Part shown: positions 1 through 8,765 of the stretch, piece after piece
Numbering within the stretch: position 1 is the first letter of the stretch
How the letters are laid out: each line of letters begins with the position of its first letter
Source of the DNA: Ruminococcus flavefaciens
GTDB lineage: Bacteria; Bacillota; Clostridia; Oscillospirales; Ruminococcaceae
Direction: 5' to 3'
Assembly: GCF_900108555.1 (NCBI RefSeq)
Contig: NZ_FNWV01000003.1
Location: 248,334-312,333, forward strand
DNA: 64,000 bases
Program-made: the position numbers and the translations under genes
Notes under the pieces: generated by a model
What the model was told of the DNA's origin: nothing
Databases searched by the model: none
The model's input: only the letters and a program-made list of their open reading frames with translations

Positions 1-1619
1 AGAGTAGCTTCGAGCAGCATACTGTGCTCAGGATAGTCTTTGCAAGCCGCATACTCATAAACTATATCAGCTTCACCACCGCCAGCATGGGTTTTTGGAA
101 GCAGATCAGCTTCGAGCGACAAGTTCATATATTTTAAGATATTACCCTTGCGTTCGCTGACTTTATACCATATTACGCCAAGAACATACTCAAAAATAGT
201 AGGAATATCTGCGTTATCCGTTACTAGTTTCTGAATATCGTCATCTTCACGTTTTTCAAATTTGTCAAGTAGATTAATGAGAGTTGCATCATCAAATTTT
301 GAATCAATGAGTTCGTTGAAACGCTTCAATCGTTCATCAATAACTGCCTGTTTTGCGTCGACCATGTTTTTGATGCTGCCGCCGAGTTCCTTGTTAATAC
401 CTTTTATTATTGCGTTTTCGTTGACGCTGAGGCAAGGCGCGATATCTTCGAGTTTACAATTGGTAAAGAGCTTGTCAGATGTGACAAATCCATAATCAAA
501 TAGCTTGTCTATGATAGTATTTAAGAAATGCTTCGGTACAATATCAAGATGAATTTTGTTTCCCTCGAAAATAACAACGTCAGTGATTTTGAAATATCTT
601 TTGTTTAAATCATAGTAGTCTTTTAAGGTTGCCTTTGCTTTAAGCAAGTGCATAGTTCTGAAAAATGCTATATTGAAGTCGCGCTCATTATCAACATTTG
701 TGAACATCGAGTCTTTTAAGCAATTACGAGGATTCTTTTCGATTGCTTTTTTGTTGGTAGTTTTTAAGAGAGTAGCTCTCCATAATTTACCGATTTTAAC
801 TTTGTCAAGGGACTTTAAAACATCGGAGAGTTTACTATAATCCTTATTCAAAAACAGCTTCTTAAGATTAAGATATAGCGAGTAATAAGGTTTATCGTAG
901 TCTCTGCTTTTTCTGTTAAAGCCAATGCAGCATATGAGTTCTTCGCTTGGTTTGTTGTTGAGAAGTGTATTAAGCGCCTGCTTATAATTGTTCATCTTCA
1001 TTAACGTGTCAATGATGATATCATCAACGCTTTCGCCGTTTTTACGAAGAGCTTTTATCTTGTTTTTTATGAAAATAGTATTCTCTTTATTAGTGCATAG
1101 CGGTAGCAGATAAGTGAATTCTTCTTTTGAAAGGTATTCAAGCTCTGAAAGCAGGTATACAAGCACAATAAATGGACGTATACTTCCATTTTCAACTGGA
1201 TTTGACGTTTTTAGTAGCTGCTTGAAATAGATATAGCTATCCTTAGCGAGTTGCAAGGTGTTATCCGGTTCAAAGCTACCGCTGAGGCTGATCTGTAAAA
1301 GAGCCTTTCCCGCTTCGGTTAATCTTCTTTCAGGAGTTAAAAGTCCTATATCAACAAGGCCTGAAGTTTTCTCGCGAGCATCCTTGTCTTTCCGTGGTGC
1401 GTCGCCTTTTACGAACTTCTTTTTCTGCATGAAAAGGTAGTATTCTTCCTGTAAACGTGAATTATTACTCCATTGTTCAGAAGAGTAGTCGGGGTTCTGC
1501 CAGAATTCATTTAAAAGCTCTAGTTGTTTTTCGATTAGTAAATTGAAACTCTTCATCCTAAAGCTTGTAGTTCCCAAACTCCAACAAAAGCTTTTATATG
1601 TAATGTTTTCAAGCGGCAT
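1..1619 (-). CDS. AlwI/MlyI-like type IIS restriction endonuclease, 3' end cut by window edge
   Basis: Reading the minus strand from ATG at 1619 gives 539 open codons that run off the window. AAGGGGG lies 7-8 bases before the start. Near the visible C-terminal end sits AGGGEADIVYEYAA followed by SMLLEATL. This matches the layout of the AlwI/PleI/MlyI nuclease family, where an acidic residue after a Gly-rich turn and an E-x-T strand replace the usual PD-ExK. A mid-protein segment LWRATLLKTTNKKAIEKNPR also fits that family. It would cleave DNA a few bases outside an asymmetric site. The gene follows its methyltransferase by 13 bp, as in a restriction-modification operon. Family assignment is by motif recognition; the target sequence (GGATC for AlwI itself) is inference. 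Confidence 0.75.
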   Translation of the reverse strand, partial: MPLENITYKSFCWSLGTTSFRMKSFNLLIEKQLELLNEFWQNPDYSSEQWSNNSRLQEEYYLFMQKKKFVKGDAPRKDKDAREKTSGLVDIGLLTPERRLTEAGKALLQISLSGSFEPDNTLQLAKDSYIYFKQLLKTSNPVENGSIRPFIVLVYLLSELEYLSKEEFTYLLPLCTNKENTIFIKNKIKALRKNGESVDDIIIDTLMKMNNYKQALNTLLNNKPSEELICCIGFNRKSRDYDKPYYSLYLNLKKLFLNKDYSKLSDVLKSLDKVKIGKLWRATLLKTTNKKAIEKNPRNCLKDSMFTNVDNERDFNIAFFRTMHLLKAKATLKDYYDLNKRYFKITDVVIFEGNKIHLDIVPKHFLNTIIDKLFDYGFVTSDKLFTNCKLEDIAPCLSVNENAIIKGINKELGGSIKNMVDAKQAVIDERLKRFNELIDSKFDDATLINLLDKFEKREDDDIQKLVTDNADIPTIFEYVLGVIWYKVSERKGNILKYMNLSLEADLLPKTHAGGGEADIVYEYAACKDYPEHSMLLEAT

Positions 1620-1632
1620 TTTTGAATCCCCC

Positions 1633-3756
1633 TTAGTAATTAATTATTAGTACCTCGTCAGAACCTGTTTGACGATCCTTTTTCTGATAATTAGAATTTG
1701 AATATCCGTACTTCAAGTGAATGGTTTTATAGTTGTTTTTGTTGAGCCATTCGGATAATATATGATTGGTTTTGCCCTCGCTGCTAAGTACGTTTGATAA
1801 AGCAAAACGTATTCCGCGTGCATTAGCGGCGTCTAAATAATTATAGAGAGCTTTTTCGTCATTCTCTGTCCAAGCATTCTGCTCATTATAAGTAGCACAG
1901 GTGATAAAGTATGGTGGATCGGCATATATAAAATCATCTGAAGTGAATTCATCTAAATCTATTTCTCTGAAGTCCTTGCATAAGAAACTATAATTACCAC
2001 TCTTTAATCGATCCACAAATTTTGAGAGCTTTCGTTTCATTTTTGTATTGAAATCTCTCTTTCCGACAGGAAGATTGAACTCTCCGTTTTTATTAAATCT
2101 GATTTGGTTATTGAAAGAATATACTATCAACACATACAGCATAACATAATAATAATAATCTTGATTGTTATATGTGTTGAAATCATTGCGTAGTCTCAAG
2201 AAACGTTTTTTGTTGTATGCACCAAGTCCTTTTGAGCTTTCGCAGCCATAGTATTCATAGCCTTTGTCATTGGATCTTGATAATTCATATTTGTCGATTA
2301 TTGTTTCAATCTGTTCGAACAAAACAGATTTGTCAAGATTCTTCAGTGTACCATATAACGAGTTAAGTGCTTGATTTGTATCATTAAAAATTACATGGTT
2401 GCAGTCAATATTTATACCAACATTGCAACCTCCGCAAAAAAGGTCAACAAGCGTCCCTTTTATGTTTGGGAAAAACGGAAGTATTTGGGGCAGAAGTTTG
2501 AATTTCCCGCCAATATAGTTTAATGGCGAAGGTATTATTTCTTTGCTTCCGTAGCACTTACATAGAAATAACCTTTCTTCATTTCCTTTGATATTTGATT
2601 TTCCTGTTGTAAACGCTTTATATTCTTTTGAATAGACTGTAACTTCTCCTTTAGCTTTAAGTATGCGGAGAATATCTTCGTCAGAAATCTTAGCGTTTGA
2701 TCGATCGTTTCCCTTTTCTGCCATGTTGTTGTATGACAAGAGAATGTATTTTGATTTTATGTTAGATATGAGTTCTTCAAAAGCTTTAGCAGCTTCCGAT
2801 GTGCAGTACTTACTTTTAAGATTAGAACGATCCATTTTCTTGGCAACGCCAAAGACTTCCGGCTTATTCCAGCGCGCGACATTCTCTATAAGGTGATACG
2901 CATCGCAATACTGCCTCGAATTATATGGAGGGTCAATATACACTAAGTCTGCTTCAATATGCTTGACCAATTCGTTAGAGTCTTCATTATAGAAAGCATT
3001 GTTTGGATTGTTGCCTTCGTCTGGATCTGGTACAGCCAATTCGAGATGTTTATCAAATACCACGCCTTTACGATAGGCATCGTAATGTCCACAGGTATTA
3101 GCTATTTTATCCATTCCATACAATAACGATGTAATTAGTAAAGCTCGCTCTCGTGCATTTATTTTCTTGTTATTAAATTCGTTCTCAATATGTTCTCGTA
3201 TATAACCAATTTTACAGCAGTCTTCTTTGCTAAAATATGTATCTGCAAAATTATGAGACATATAGTTTTCTTCCGATGTGTTGATTGAATTATAGTAAAC
3301 TATATATCTTGCAATCTTTTCTTTATCATATTCTTCAGCACTGAACCATGCAACGTGACAGATATAATTGCTGTACATATTGTCGTTTGTTATAACTTTC
3401 TTATCAAGAAATGCAGAAGCTACAGCGCCTGTTCCTGCAAAAATATCAGCAACCGTATTAATATCTTTGCAATTGTTTTCAACGATTTCTCTTATAAAGG
3501 GTATGAGCTTATATTTGTTTCCAAGATATCGACGGTTATTAATTTTGGTAGTTTTATATTGAGGGATAGCTATATCAGGCTCTTCCTTCTCTTTTTCTGA
3601 CAGATAACTACGTACAGTATCAATAACGCTTGTATCCCAGCGTTTCCTTCCGTTTTGTATGACAAGTTTAAATACGCCATCTTGCTGCAAGCGATATAAG
3701 TAAGAGCGAGAAATATTTAGTTCTTCGGCTATTTTCGTAGCAGTTGTATCTGCCAT
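1633..3756 (-). CDS. Two-domain N6-adenine DNA methyltransferase with N-terminal HTH
   Basis: This 707-residue protein contains two complete D12-class (Dam-like) adenine methyltransferases in tandem. Domain 1 has the SAM-binding FAGTG at about 106-110 and catalytic DPPY at 275-278. Domain 2 has FCGGC at about 440-444 and DPPY at 613-616. Each domain opens with an R/I-Y-L/I-G-x-K motif (YLGNKYKL, YIGGKFKL). Residues 1-50 form an excisionase/MerR-like helix-turn-helix (NISRSYLYRLQQDG). Two heads are needed to protect the two different strands of an asymmetric site, as in the FokI methyltransferase, which agrees with the AlwI-like nuclease next door. The start has an AGGAGGAG ribosome site. The HTH may also control the gene's own promoter (inference). 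Confidence 0.9.
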   Translation of the reverse strand: MADTTATKIAEELNISRSYLYRLQQDGVFKLVIQNGRKRWDTSVIDTVRSYLSEKEKEEPDIAIPQYKTTKINNRRYLGNKYKLIPFIREIVENNCKDINTVADIFAGTGAVASAFLDKKVITNDNMYSNYICHVAWFSAEEYDKEKIARYIVYYNSINTSEENYMSHNFADTYFSKEDCCKIGYIREHIENEFNNKKINARERALLITSLLYGMDKIANTCGHYDAYRKGVVFDKHLELAVPDPDEGNNPNNAFYNEDSNELVKHIEADLVYIDPPYNSRQYCDAYHLIENVARWNKPEVFGVAKKMDRSNLKSKYCTSEAAKAFEELISNIKSKYILLSYNNMAEKGNDRSNAKISDEDILRILKAKGEVTVYSKEYKAFTTGKSNIKGNEERLFLCKCYGSKEIIPSPLNYIGGKFKLLPQILPFFPNIKGTLVDLFCGGCNVGINIDCNHVIFNDTNQALNSLYGTLKNLDKSVLFEQIETIIDKYELSRSNDKGYEYYGCESSKGLGAYNKKRFLRLRNDFNTYNNQDYYYYVMLYVLIVYSFNNQIRFNKNGEFNLPVGKRDFNTKMKRKLSKFVDRLKSGNYSFLCKDFREIDLDEFTSDDFIYADPPYFITCATYNEQNAWTENDEKALYNYLDAANARGIRFALSNVLSSEGKTNHILSEWLNKNNYKTIHLKYGYSNSNYQKKDRQTGSDEVLIINY

Positions 3757-3799
3757 ACCCTCTCCTCCTTATGCAACTAAATTTTGATTACTCAAAGAC

Positions 3800-3829
3800 A
3801 TTTTATCATAAAAATTGCAAAAATGCAAT
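3800..3829 (-). promoter_or_regulatory. Promoter of the restriction-modification operon with overlapping inverted repeat
   Basis: On the minus strand TTGCAT (3828-3823) and TAAAAT (3805-3800) are 17 bp apart, about 45 bp before the methyltransferase start. A 6-4-6 inverted repeat ATTGCA/TGCAAT (3814-3829) covers the -35 box and part of the spacer, a good place for a repressor. The N-terminal HTH of the methyltransferase is the obvious candidate (inference). Confidence 0.55.
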
Positions 3830-3904
3830 AGCTTTTATTGCTTTTGATATGTTTTTTGAGAAAAAAATAAAGAAATTATCACAAAAATGGATGCTAATTA
3901 AAAA

Positions 3905-5056
3905 CTAAATCCTAATCAACCTCTGATACTCTTCCATCTCCAGCTCACCGTCAACAGCCTTCTGCCGCAGCTTAATAGCGTAGTCGCTCCACTCTGCGAA
4001 CTGTGATTTGCTCATTTTCTTTTTCATATAGCGAGCGTAGTGCTGCTTGTATGCACGATTGTATATCTCCCACACGGGATCACTCTTTATCTTCTCCTTG
4101 AAGTTGTGGCTCATTGCATTATCACGACAAGTTTTCGGAGGATTGCTGCTGACAAGTCGCTTGCAGTAGTGTGAAAACGTTGTATGCTTCATGATAAACC
4201 ACCGACCACAGTTGCGGCACTTGACAGGCATGAACTTTTCTTCGATGCACTTGAATAATTCAAAATACAGAAAGGCTCCCAGCGATGTGAAACGATAAGT
4301 CTCACAGAGTATGGGATCTTTTTTTGTTTCAATTATTGTATGTCCCATGCACATACTGCCGCTTGAAATAACGCCTATATATTTTTGAAATGTGTCAATC
4401 ACTTTCTGAGTTGTCGGATAACTGTTGTGGTCACAAAGCTCGTCAATGAAAGGCATAAAGATTTTCTTGACGCGGATAACGTCCTCAATAAAAGTTGAGA
4501 ACTCGTTTGTCATTTGCTCAATACAAGTCGTGAAGTCAGCAGCGTCTTTTCTGTTCTCGTAGTTGCTGAAAACCTTCTTGCTGTCAAATTCGTAATCAGA
4601 TAACGCTCGCAGTTCTTTCAAATCTTCTGTGATATACATTTCCTCAAAGGACACAGGAGTACTCTCTGCGTTGACAAAGTGTTCGTTGTAGTCATCGACT
4701 TCAAACTCCGAGTCCTCATAGAAAGGCTCGTCAAAGATGTCATTGTAGTACGCGAACAGATTTCTCAGGAGACCATGTCTGAAATGTTTTGTGTCGTAGG
4801 GCGGAAGCGACTTCGCAATATCCATGATGCTGTCGTATGTAAATTCTATTTCCTGTGCGCACTTGCCTATGTCAGCAGGACAGAACAAGGAACTGATGTT
4901 CAGCTCAGACTTTGCACGTTCGCATACGTCAAACAGTTCGCCTAAGTCATAAAAATTCATTGAAAAATAGCGCAGAAGTATCTCTCCGAGCGGATAAACT
5001 CTGCCGTCGGAAAGATATATTTTTCTGTCATGGTAGTGTGCTTCTATCTCAAACAT
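3905..5056 (-). CDS. DUF6076-like protein with C-terminal Cys cluster
   Basis: A 383-residue soluble protein. The N-terminal half has no motif I recognise. From about residue 295 a CRNCGRWF motif is followed by HYCKR and a further TCRD cysteine, a likely zinc site reminiscent of CGNR-type fingers, then a basic helical tail ending in MEEYQRLIRI. Proteins of this architecture (DUF6076) are common in Firmicutes accessory regions; the function is unknown. It is transcribed away from the 5317 gene, from the minus half of a back-to-back promoter pair, with a leader of about 140 bases. Confidence 0.6.
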   Translation of the reverse strand: MFEIEAHYHDRKIYLSDGRVYPLGEILLRYFSMNFYDLGELFDVCERAKSELNISSLFCPADIGKCAQEIEFTYDSIMDIAKSLPPYDTKHFRHGLLRNLFAYYNDIFDEPFYEDSEFEVDDYNEHFVNAESTPVSFEEMYITEDLKELRALSDYEFDSKKVFSNYENRKDAADFTTCIEQMTNEFSTFIEDVIRVKKIFMPFIDELCDHNSYPTTQKVIDTFQKYIGVISSGSMCMGHTIIETKKDPILCETYRFTSLGAFLYFELFKCIEEKFMPVKCRNCGRWFIMKHTTFSHYCKRLVSSNPPKTCRDNAMSHNFKEKIKSDPVWEIYNRAYKQHYARYMKKKMSKSQFAEWSDYAIKLRQKAVDGELEMEEYQRLIRI

Positions 5057-5200
5057 AATAACTCCTTTCAGAAATAGTGTTCTGTTTCGTCAGAGTGTAT
5101 AACACTGCGATTTGTCTTGAAAACAGCTGTATAAACAGCCAAAATCAAAAGTTTACAATTCGTTCATAAAAATAGATTATAGATTGAACTCGGTAGAGAT

Positions 5201-5244
5201 AGTATACTATATCTATTGACTTTTGTCAAGAGAGCGTGTATACT
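5201..5244. promoter_or_regulatory. Interlocked divergent promoters
   Basis: Rightward: TTGACT 5216-5221, 17-bp spacer, TATACT 5239-5244. Leftward: TTGACA (complement of 5224-5229), 17-bp spacer, TATACT (complement of 5201-5206). The two -35 boxes lie almost back to back, so each promoter's spacer covers the other's -35 region and polymerase can occupy only one at a time. They drive the 5317 and 5056 genes respectively. Confidence 0.75.
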
Positions 5245-5316
5245 GAACACAGTTAAGACGTCCGGACAACTCTTGACATCACAAGTAAAAACTCGAAACG
5301 CGAAAGGAAGATGTAG

Positions 5317-5682
5317 ATGAAAAACATGAACGTGACTAACTGCACAAGCTATTCTAATGGCGTCAACTCTCCGCTTGAGTATCTCAACATCACTACGCCT
5401 GCCGAGTTCAAGGTGGTGATGGATCTACTCTGCTACTACGACAGCGAAAAGAAAACCTCGACCATAAGCCGCACAGGTATCGCAAGAGATACTGCGATGT
5501 CGGTGAGCAATGTTGAGCGCGCACTGAAAACTCTTGCGCAGAAGGACATCATTCGTATCCACAACAACTATGCTGACAACGGTCGTCAGGTCGAGAACTC
5601 ATACGAAGTCGCATTCCTGAATTACGACATGGACGAGGACAAGCTCCGCGACGCAGAGTTGGCATTGAAATTTAAAAGCTGA
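5317..5682 (+). CDS. Winged-helix DNA-binding protein, replication-initiator-like
   Basis: A 121-residue protein preceded by AAAGGAAG. Residues 28-95 look like a winged helix: TPAEFKVVMDLLCYY, then SRTGIARDTAMSVSNVERAL as helix-turn-helix, then KDIIRIHNN as the wing. This pattern occurs in plasmid and mobile-element replication or copy-control proteins of Firmicutes. The tail is acidic (NYDMDEDKLRDAE). It probably regulates the divergent promoters upstream of it (inference). No partner gene follows within 750 bp. Confidence 0.55.
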   Translation: MKNMNVTNCTSYSNGVNSPLEYLNITTPAEFKVVMDLLCYYDSEKKTSTISRTGIARDTAMSVSNVERALKTLAQKDIIRIHNNYADNGRQVENSYEVAFLNYDMDEDKLRDAELALKFKS

Positions 5683-6439
5683 TTGTCATAGGGGCTGTGT
5701 CATGATGTCATACGCTTATATATTAAGTATACAAGAGAATATATACTTAATACAGAGAAGGAAGATATATATTACTTGATAGTTATATAAACTATGTGTC
5801 TTCTTTTCTTTGCAATAATAACTATGACAGGAAACGTGTAAGGAGTGATTGTCCGAAACACGCGCAAAAAGCCCCGAGTTTACCGCCTTCAAAACCAAAA
5901 TGGTATAGTTACCACACCGCTCCCGTTGAACGCGGTTGTCGCGCAACGTGGAGCGAGTTGGGGGATATATCAGAGGGAGAAAAAACGGACAAACCTGCGG
6001 TGCGGAAGTCGGTCCGCCAGACCGGCAAGCATAGCAAACGGCGTTCCGTTTGCCGCTGAAACGGGAGAACCCGTGCCCCTTTTTGGTTTGCAGGAAAAAG
6101 GCTGGCGTCATTTGCGCCCGCCATTCCACATCGGACGGGCAGTGCCCGCCGATTTTTCGGCATTTGCTGTGACGTAAGCAGAGGCGTCTTTCCTTGGGAA
6201 TTTCAAAAAAGCAGGCGTCTTTTTTGAGAAAAAAGCCAGATAAAGGCTATGATCAGGGAGATATGGGAGGCGTCTGAGCAGCATAATTGCCGCTGTGAGA
6301 GGAGTGATAAAAAACCGAGCAGGCCTCGCAAGGGATGCTCAAAAAGTCTGGGCTGGTAACACGCAGGCTCAGCAAAGACGGTACGATTTGATTTTGTACC
6401 TGTGAATTTGAATTGAATAGTTTTAGAGGAGGCGGATGT
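5683..6439. other. 757-bp non-coding stretch with GC-rich block and short repeats
   Basis: No convincing gene; open frames on both strands overlap each other and lack ribosome sites. At 5721-5752 there is an 11-bp inverted repeat (TATTAAGTATA and its complement, 10-base gap). From about 5860 to 6175 the sequence turns markedly GC-rich compared with its surroundings. The octamer AGGCGTCT occurs three times between 6180 and 6280. The block probably belongs to the serine-recombinase element; it may hold a transfer or replication site or gene remnants, but I see no definable motif. Confidence 0.4.
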
Positions 6440-6664
6440 ATGAGCATAAACCTTGAAAAGACTCATTGCAGTGAAGATCCCGAGGTACAGTCCGTATTGC
6501 ATCACGACTGTACTGTTGACGGTGTCACCTATCGTGTTTGGTCTGCTTTCCTTGGCAGGAAAAGAGCTGAAGAGTCGCTCGGAGAATTAATGCTCCGACA
6601 GCTCGAAAGGGGGAATGAAAAGCCTGCCTTTGATGCAAAGCAGACCGAGAGCGAGTCGATGTAA
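6440..6664 (+). CDS. TnpW-like transposon-encoded small protein
   Basis: A 74-residue protein starting at the ATG placed 9 bases after AGGAGG; an earlier in-frame ATG at 6413 has no ribosome site. The core TVDGVTYRVWSAFLGRK followed by EESLGELMLRQLER matches the small TnpW family carried just before TnpX-type recombinases in clostridial transposons. Function is not established. It lies 120 bp before the serine recombinase, the usual gene order. Confidence 0.65.
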   Translation: MSINLEKTHCSEDPEVQSVLHHDCTVDGVTYRVWSAFLGRKRAEESLGELMLRQLERGNEKPAFDAKQTESESM

Positions 6665-6784
6665 AAGTCGGAAAATGTTTTTTGTGCAGTCCTACGAAAT
6701 CAGCTGTGCACACTGGATTCCTGAGCGGAGATGTGGTATACTGTCCGTGTAAGGATCTGCTGCACGGCTGTGAAAGGAGTTATA

Positions 6785-8413
6785 ATGAAAAACAAACAGC
6801 CTAAAAAAGCAGCTCTGTATTGCAGGCTCTCGGTCGATGACGGGCGAATGGGCGAAAGCGTAAGCATTGGCTCGCAGAAATTATTATTGGAGCAGTACTG
6901 CAAGGATCATGCAATAGATAATTATGAAGTGTACGATGATGACGGATACAGCGGTACTAACTTTGACCGTCCTGCGTTCCAGAGAATGTATGAAGACATT
7001 CAGAACGGACTGATAGATACTGTCCTGGTAAAAGACCAGTCACGATTCGGAAGGTCGTATATCGAAGTCGGAATGTACGTCGAAAAGTTCAAGGAGCTCG
7101 GAGTTCGGTTCATTGCTGTGAGCGACAACTACGACTCCATGAAAAACGAAAACGATATGATGTTCCCGATGAGAAATGTTCTGAACGATTACTTCGCGCG
7201 TGAGGCTTCTATCAAGACTAAGACTGCGAAGAAGGCAAAAGCGAAAGCCGGACAGTACATTGGTTCAAAGCCGCCTTTCGGTTACAAGCTGGACCCGAAC
7301 GACAGGCATCATCTTGTGATAGATGAGCCTGCTGCTGAAACAGTACGAAGGATATTCAGAATGGCGGCGCAGGGGATAGGCTATAATAAGACCACGAAAA
7401 TCTTCCGTGAGGAAAAAGTTCTCACACCGATAGCTTACTTCAATCTCCATAATCCTGATTATTTCAAATCAGATTACTGGCGGCGAGAGTTCGATTGGCA
7501 CGTTACTTCGATCCGAGTGATTCTCGAAAACGAAGTCTATCTCGGTAAGCTTATCTACGGAAAGCAGCAGTGCAAGTCGATGAAAAGCAAAGAGAAGGTC
7601 AAGGTCCCGAGGGAGGACTGGATAATTGTTGAGAACTGTCATGAGCCGATAATCTCTCAGGAGCTGTGGGACGACGCTCACAGAATGATGAGTACCAAGA
7701 GGCGTCCAACGCTGACAGGTGAGGTTCAGATGTTCGCAGGTCTGCTCTACTGCGCAGACTGCGGTCACGCACTCACCTACTCGCAGAAGAAACGCAAAGA
7801 CGGTACATACCACGGAGCATACTCATGCTGGATGTATAAAACTCACGGCAAGGAATACTGTGCTTCGCATTATATTACCTACGATGTGGTGTACAAGCTT
7901 GTGCTGAAAGACATCCGGAGAGTGCTGAAGTCATATCGTAAAAACAAGGATGGGTTCAGGTCATTCCTCGACAGCAAGTGCAGTGACAGCAGTGCAAAGA
8001 AGGTAATACAGCTTGAACATGAGCTTGAAAAAGCACAGGGCAGAATAGCTGAGATAGACCGCCTGCTCAACAAGCTCTATGAAGACAATGCACTCGGAAA
8101 AATCTCTGATGATCGCTACGCACAGATGACAAAAACATTTGAGGAAGAACAGGCAGAATTAAAGAAGACGATACCTGAACTGACATATGAGATCACGACG
8201 CTCAAAGCCAGATCTGATGCCGCCGATAAATTTACAAAAGTAATTGACAGTTATACGGATATAAAGGAACTCAACGCTGATATACTTAATGAGCTTATCG
8301 ACAAAATAGTTGTCCACCACAAGGAAAAGCTCTATGGGAAAACATATCAGCAGGTAGAGATATATTACAGATTCGTAGGCGAACTGAAGGAAACTGTGGC
8401 TAAAGCAGCGTAA
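6785..8413 (+). CDS. TnpX-like large serine recombinase
   Basis: A 542-residue site-specific recombinase starting at ATG 6785 after AAAGGAG; an upstream in-frame ATG at 6731 lacks a ribosome site. The resolvase domain is at about 5-150 with the nucleophile region YCRLSVDD and the arginine motif KDQSRFGRSYIEVG. The recombinase domain around 170-280 contains KPPFGYKLD. A zinc ribbon follows (CADCGHAL ... CWMYKTHGKEYC), then a coiled coil around 405-470. Length and order are standard, so the enzyme looks active. It would excise or integrate the element containing it through a Ser-DNA intermediate. A -10 TATACT lies at 6737-6742. The gene ends 47 bp before the tRNA-derived repeat. Confidence 0.93.
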   Translation: MKNKQPKKAALYCRLSVDDGRMGESVSIGSQKLLLEQYCKDHAIDNYEVYDDDGYSGTNFDRPAFQRMYEDIQNGLIDTVLVKDQSRFGRSYIEVGMYVEKFKELGVRFIAVSDNYDSMKNENDMMFPMRNVLNDYFAREASIKTKTAKKAKAKAGQYIGSKPPFGYKLDPNDRHHLVIDEPAAETVRRIFRMAAQGIGYNKTTKIFREEKVLTPIAYFNLHNPDYFKSDYWRREFDWHVTSIRVILENEVYLGKLIYGKQQCKSMKSKEKVKVPREDWIIVENCHEPIISQELWDDAHRMMSTKRRPTLTGEVQMFAGLLYCADCGHALTYSQKKRKDGTYHGAYSCWMYKTHGKEYCASHYITYDVVYKLVLKDIRRVLKSYRKNKDGFRSFLDSKCSDSSAKKVIQLEHELEKAQGRIAEIDRLLNKLYEDNALGKISDDRYAQMTKTFEEEQAELKKTIPELTYEITTLKARSDAADKFTKVIDSYTDIKELNADILNELIDKIVVHHKEKLYGKTYQQVEIYYRFVGELKETVAKAA

Positions 8414-8460
8414 CAATCAAAAGCAGAAATTATGTTCGCTTTAAAAACAGTCCTCGGTCG

Positions 8461-8485
8461 CAGGTTCGAGTCCCGTCACAAGCTC
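8461..8485 (+). repeat. Left copy of 25-bp tRNA-3'-end direct repeat (attachment site)
   Basis: Positions 8461-8485 are identical to 17255-17279. The sequence contains GGTTCGAGTCC, the T-arm/loop of a tRNA, and ends in CACAAGCTC, here followed by CA, so it looks like the last part of a tRNA gene up to CCA. On the left the match to a tRNA extends a few more bases (GGTCG, a plausible variable loop). No 5' half of a tRNA is present. It is the left boundary of an integrated element. Confidence 0.8.
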
Positions 8486-8493
8486 CAAACAAC

Positions 8494-8539
8494 AAACTGC
8501 CTGAATAGCGGGCTTATACCGATATTCAGGCAGTTTTTT
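8494..8539 (+). terminator. Terminator after the left attachment repeat
   Basis: A 14-bp inverted repeat (AAACTGCCTGAATA and its complement, 15-base loop) is followed by a T run. It would stop transcription coming out of the recombinase gene or tRNA remnant. Confidence 0.8.
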
Positions 8540-8590
8540 ATGTGATTTAGTGTAGTCGTGATTCTGTATAAGCACTTAAAAAGCCAAAAA

Positions 8591-8634
8591 AATCACACGA
8601 TTTTCCATAGAAATCACACGGGCTGTCACACGAA
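8591..8634 (+). repeat. Left cluster of TCACACG repeats (probable integrase arm sites)
   Basis: Three direct copies of (A/G)TCACACG: 8592-8599, 8612-8620 and 8625-8632. The same motif recurs as two copies (one imperfect) inside the opposite end of the element at 17189-17209. Paired short repeats just inside both ends are what arm-type binding sites of tyrosine integrases look like. Confidence 0.55.
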
Positions 8635-8765
8635 AATTAAGTTTGTAAGAGTTTGGAATGTGATATTAAACTATAATTTACTTTCATCGTATATTAATTC
8701 TTTGAGCTATCAGAACCGCTTTGCAAAATCATTTATCTGAATATATATTATCGACACTTTTATGT

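Noticed and set aside
5716..6177. Overlapping open frames of 84-137 codons on both strands in the GC-rich block
   Set aside because: They overlap on both strands, have no ribosome sites and no recognisable domains; high GC alone lengthens open frames.
8420..8487. Complete tRNA gene
   Set aside because: Only the variable-loop/T-arm/acceptor end is present; no D-arm or anticodon arm can be drawn, and the T-stem has an A-C mismatch.
8591..8634. CRISPR array from the TCACACG repeats
   Set aside because: The repeats are 7-8 bp with irregular 6-12 bp gaps and there are no cas genes; integrase arm sites fit better.
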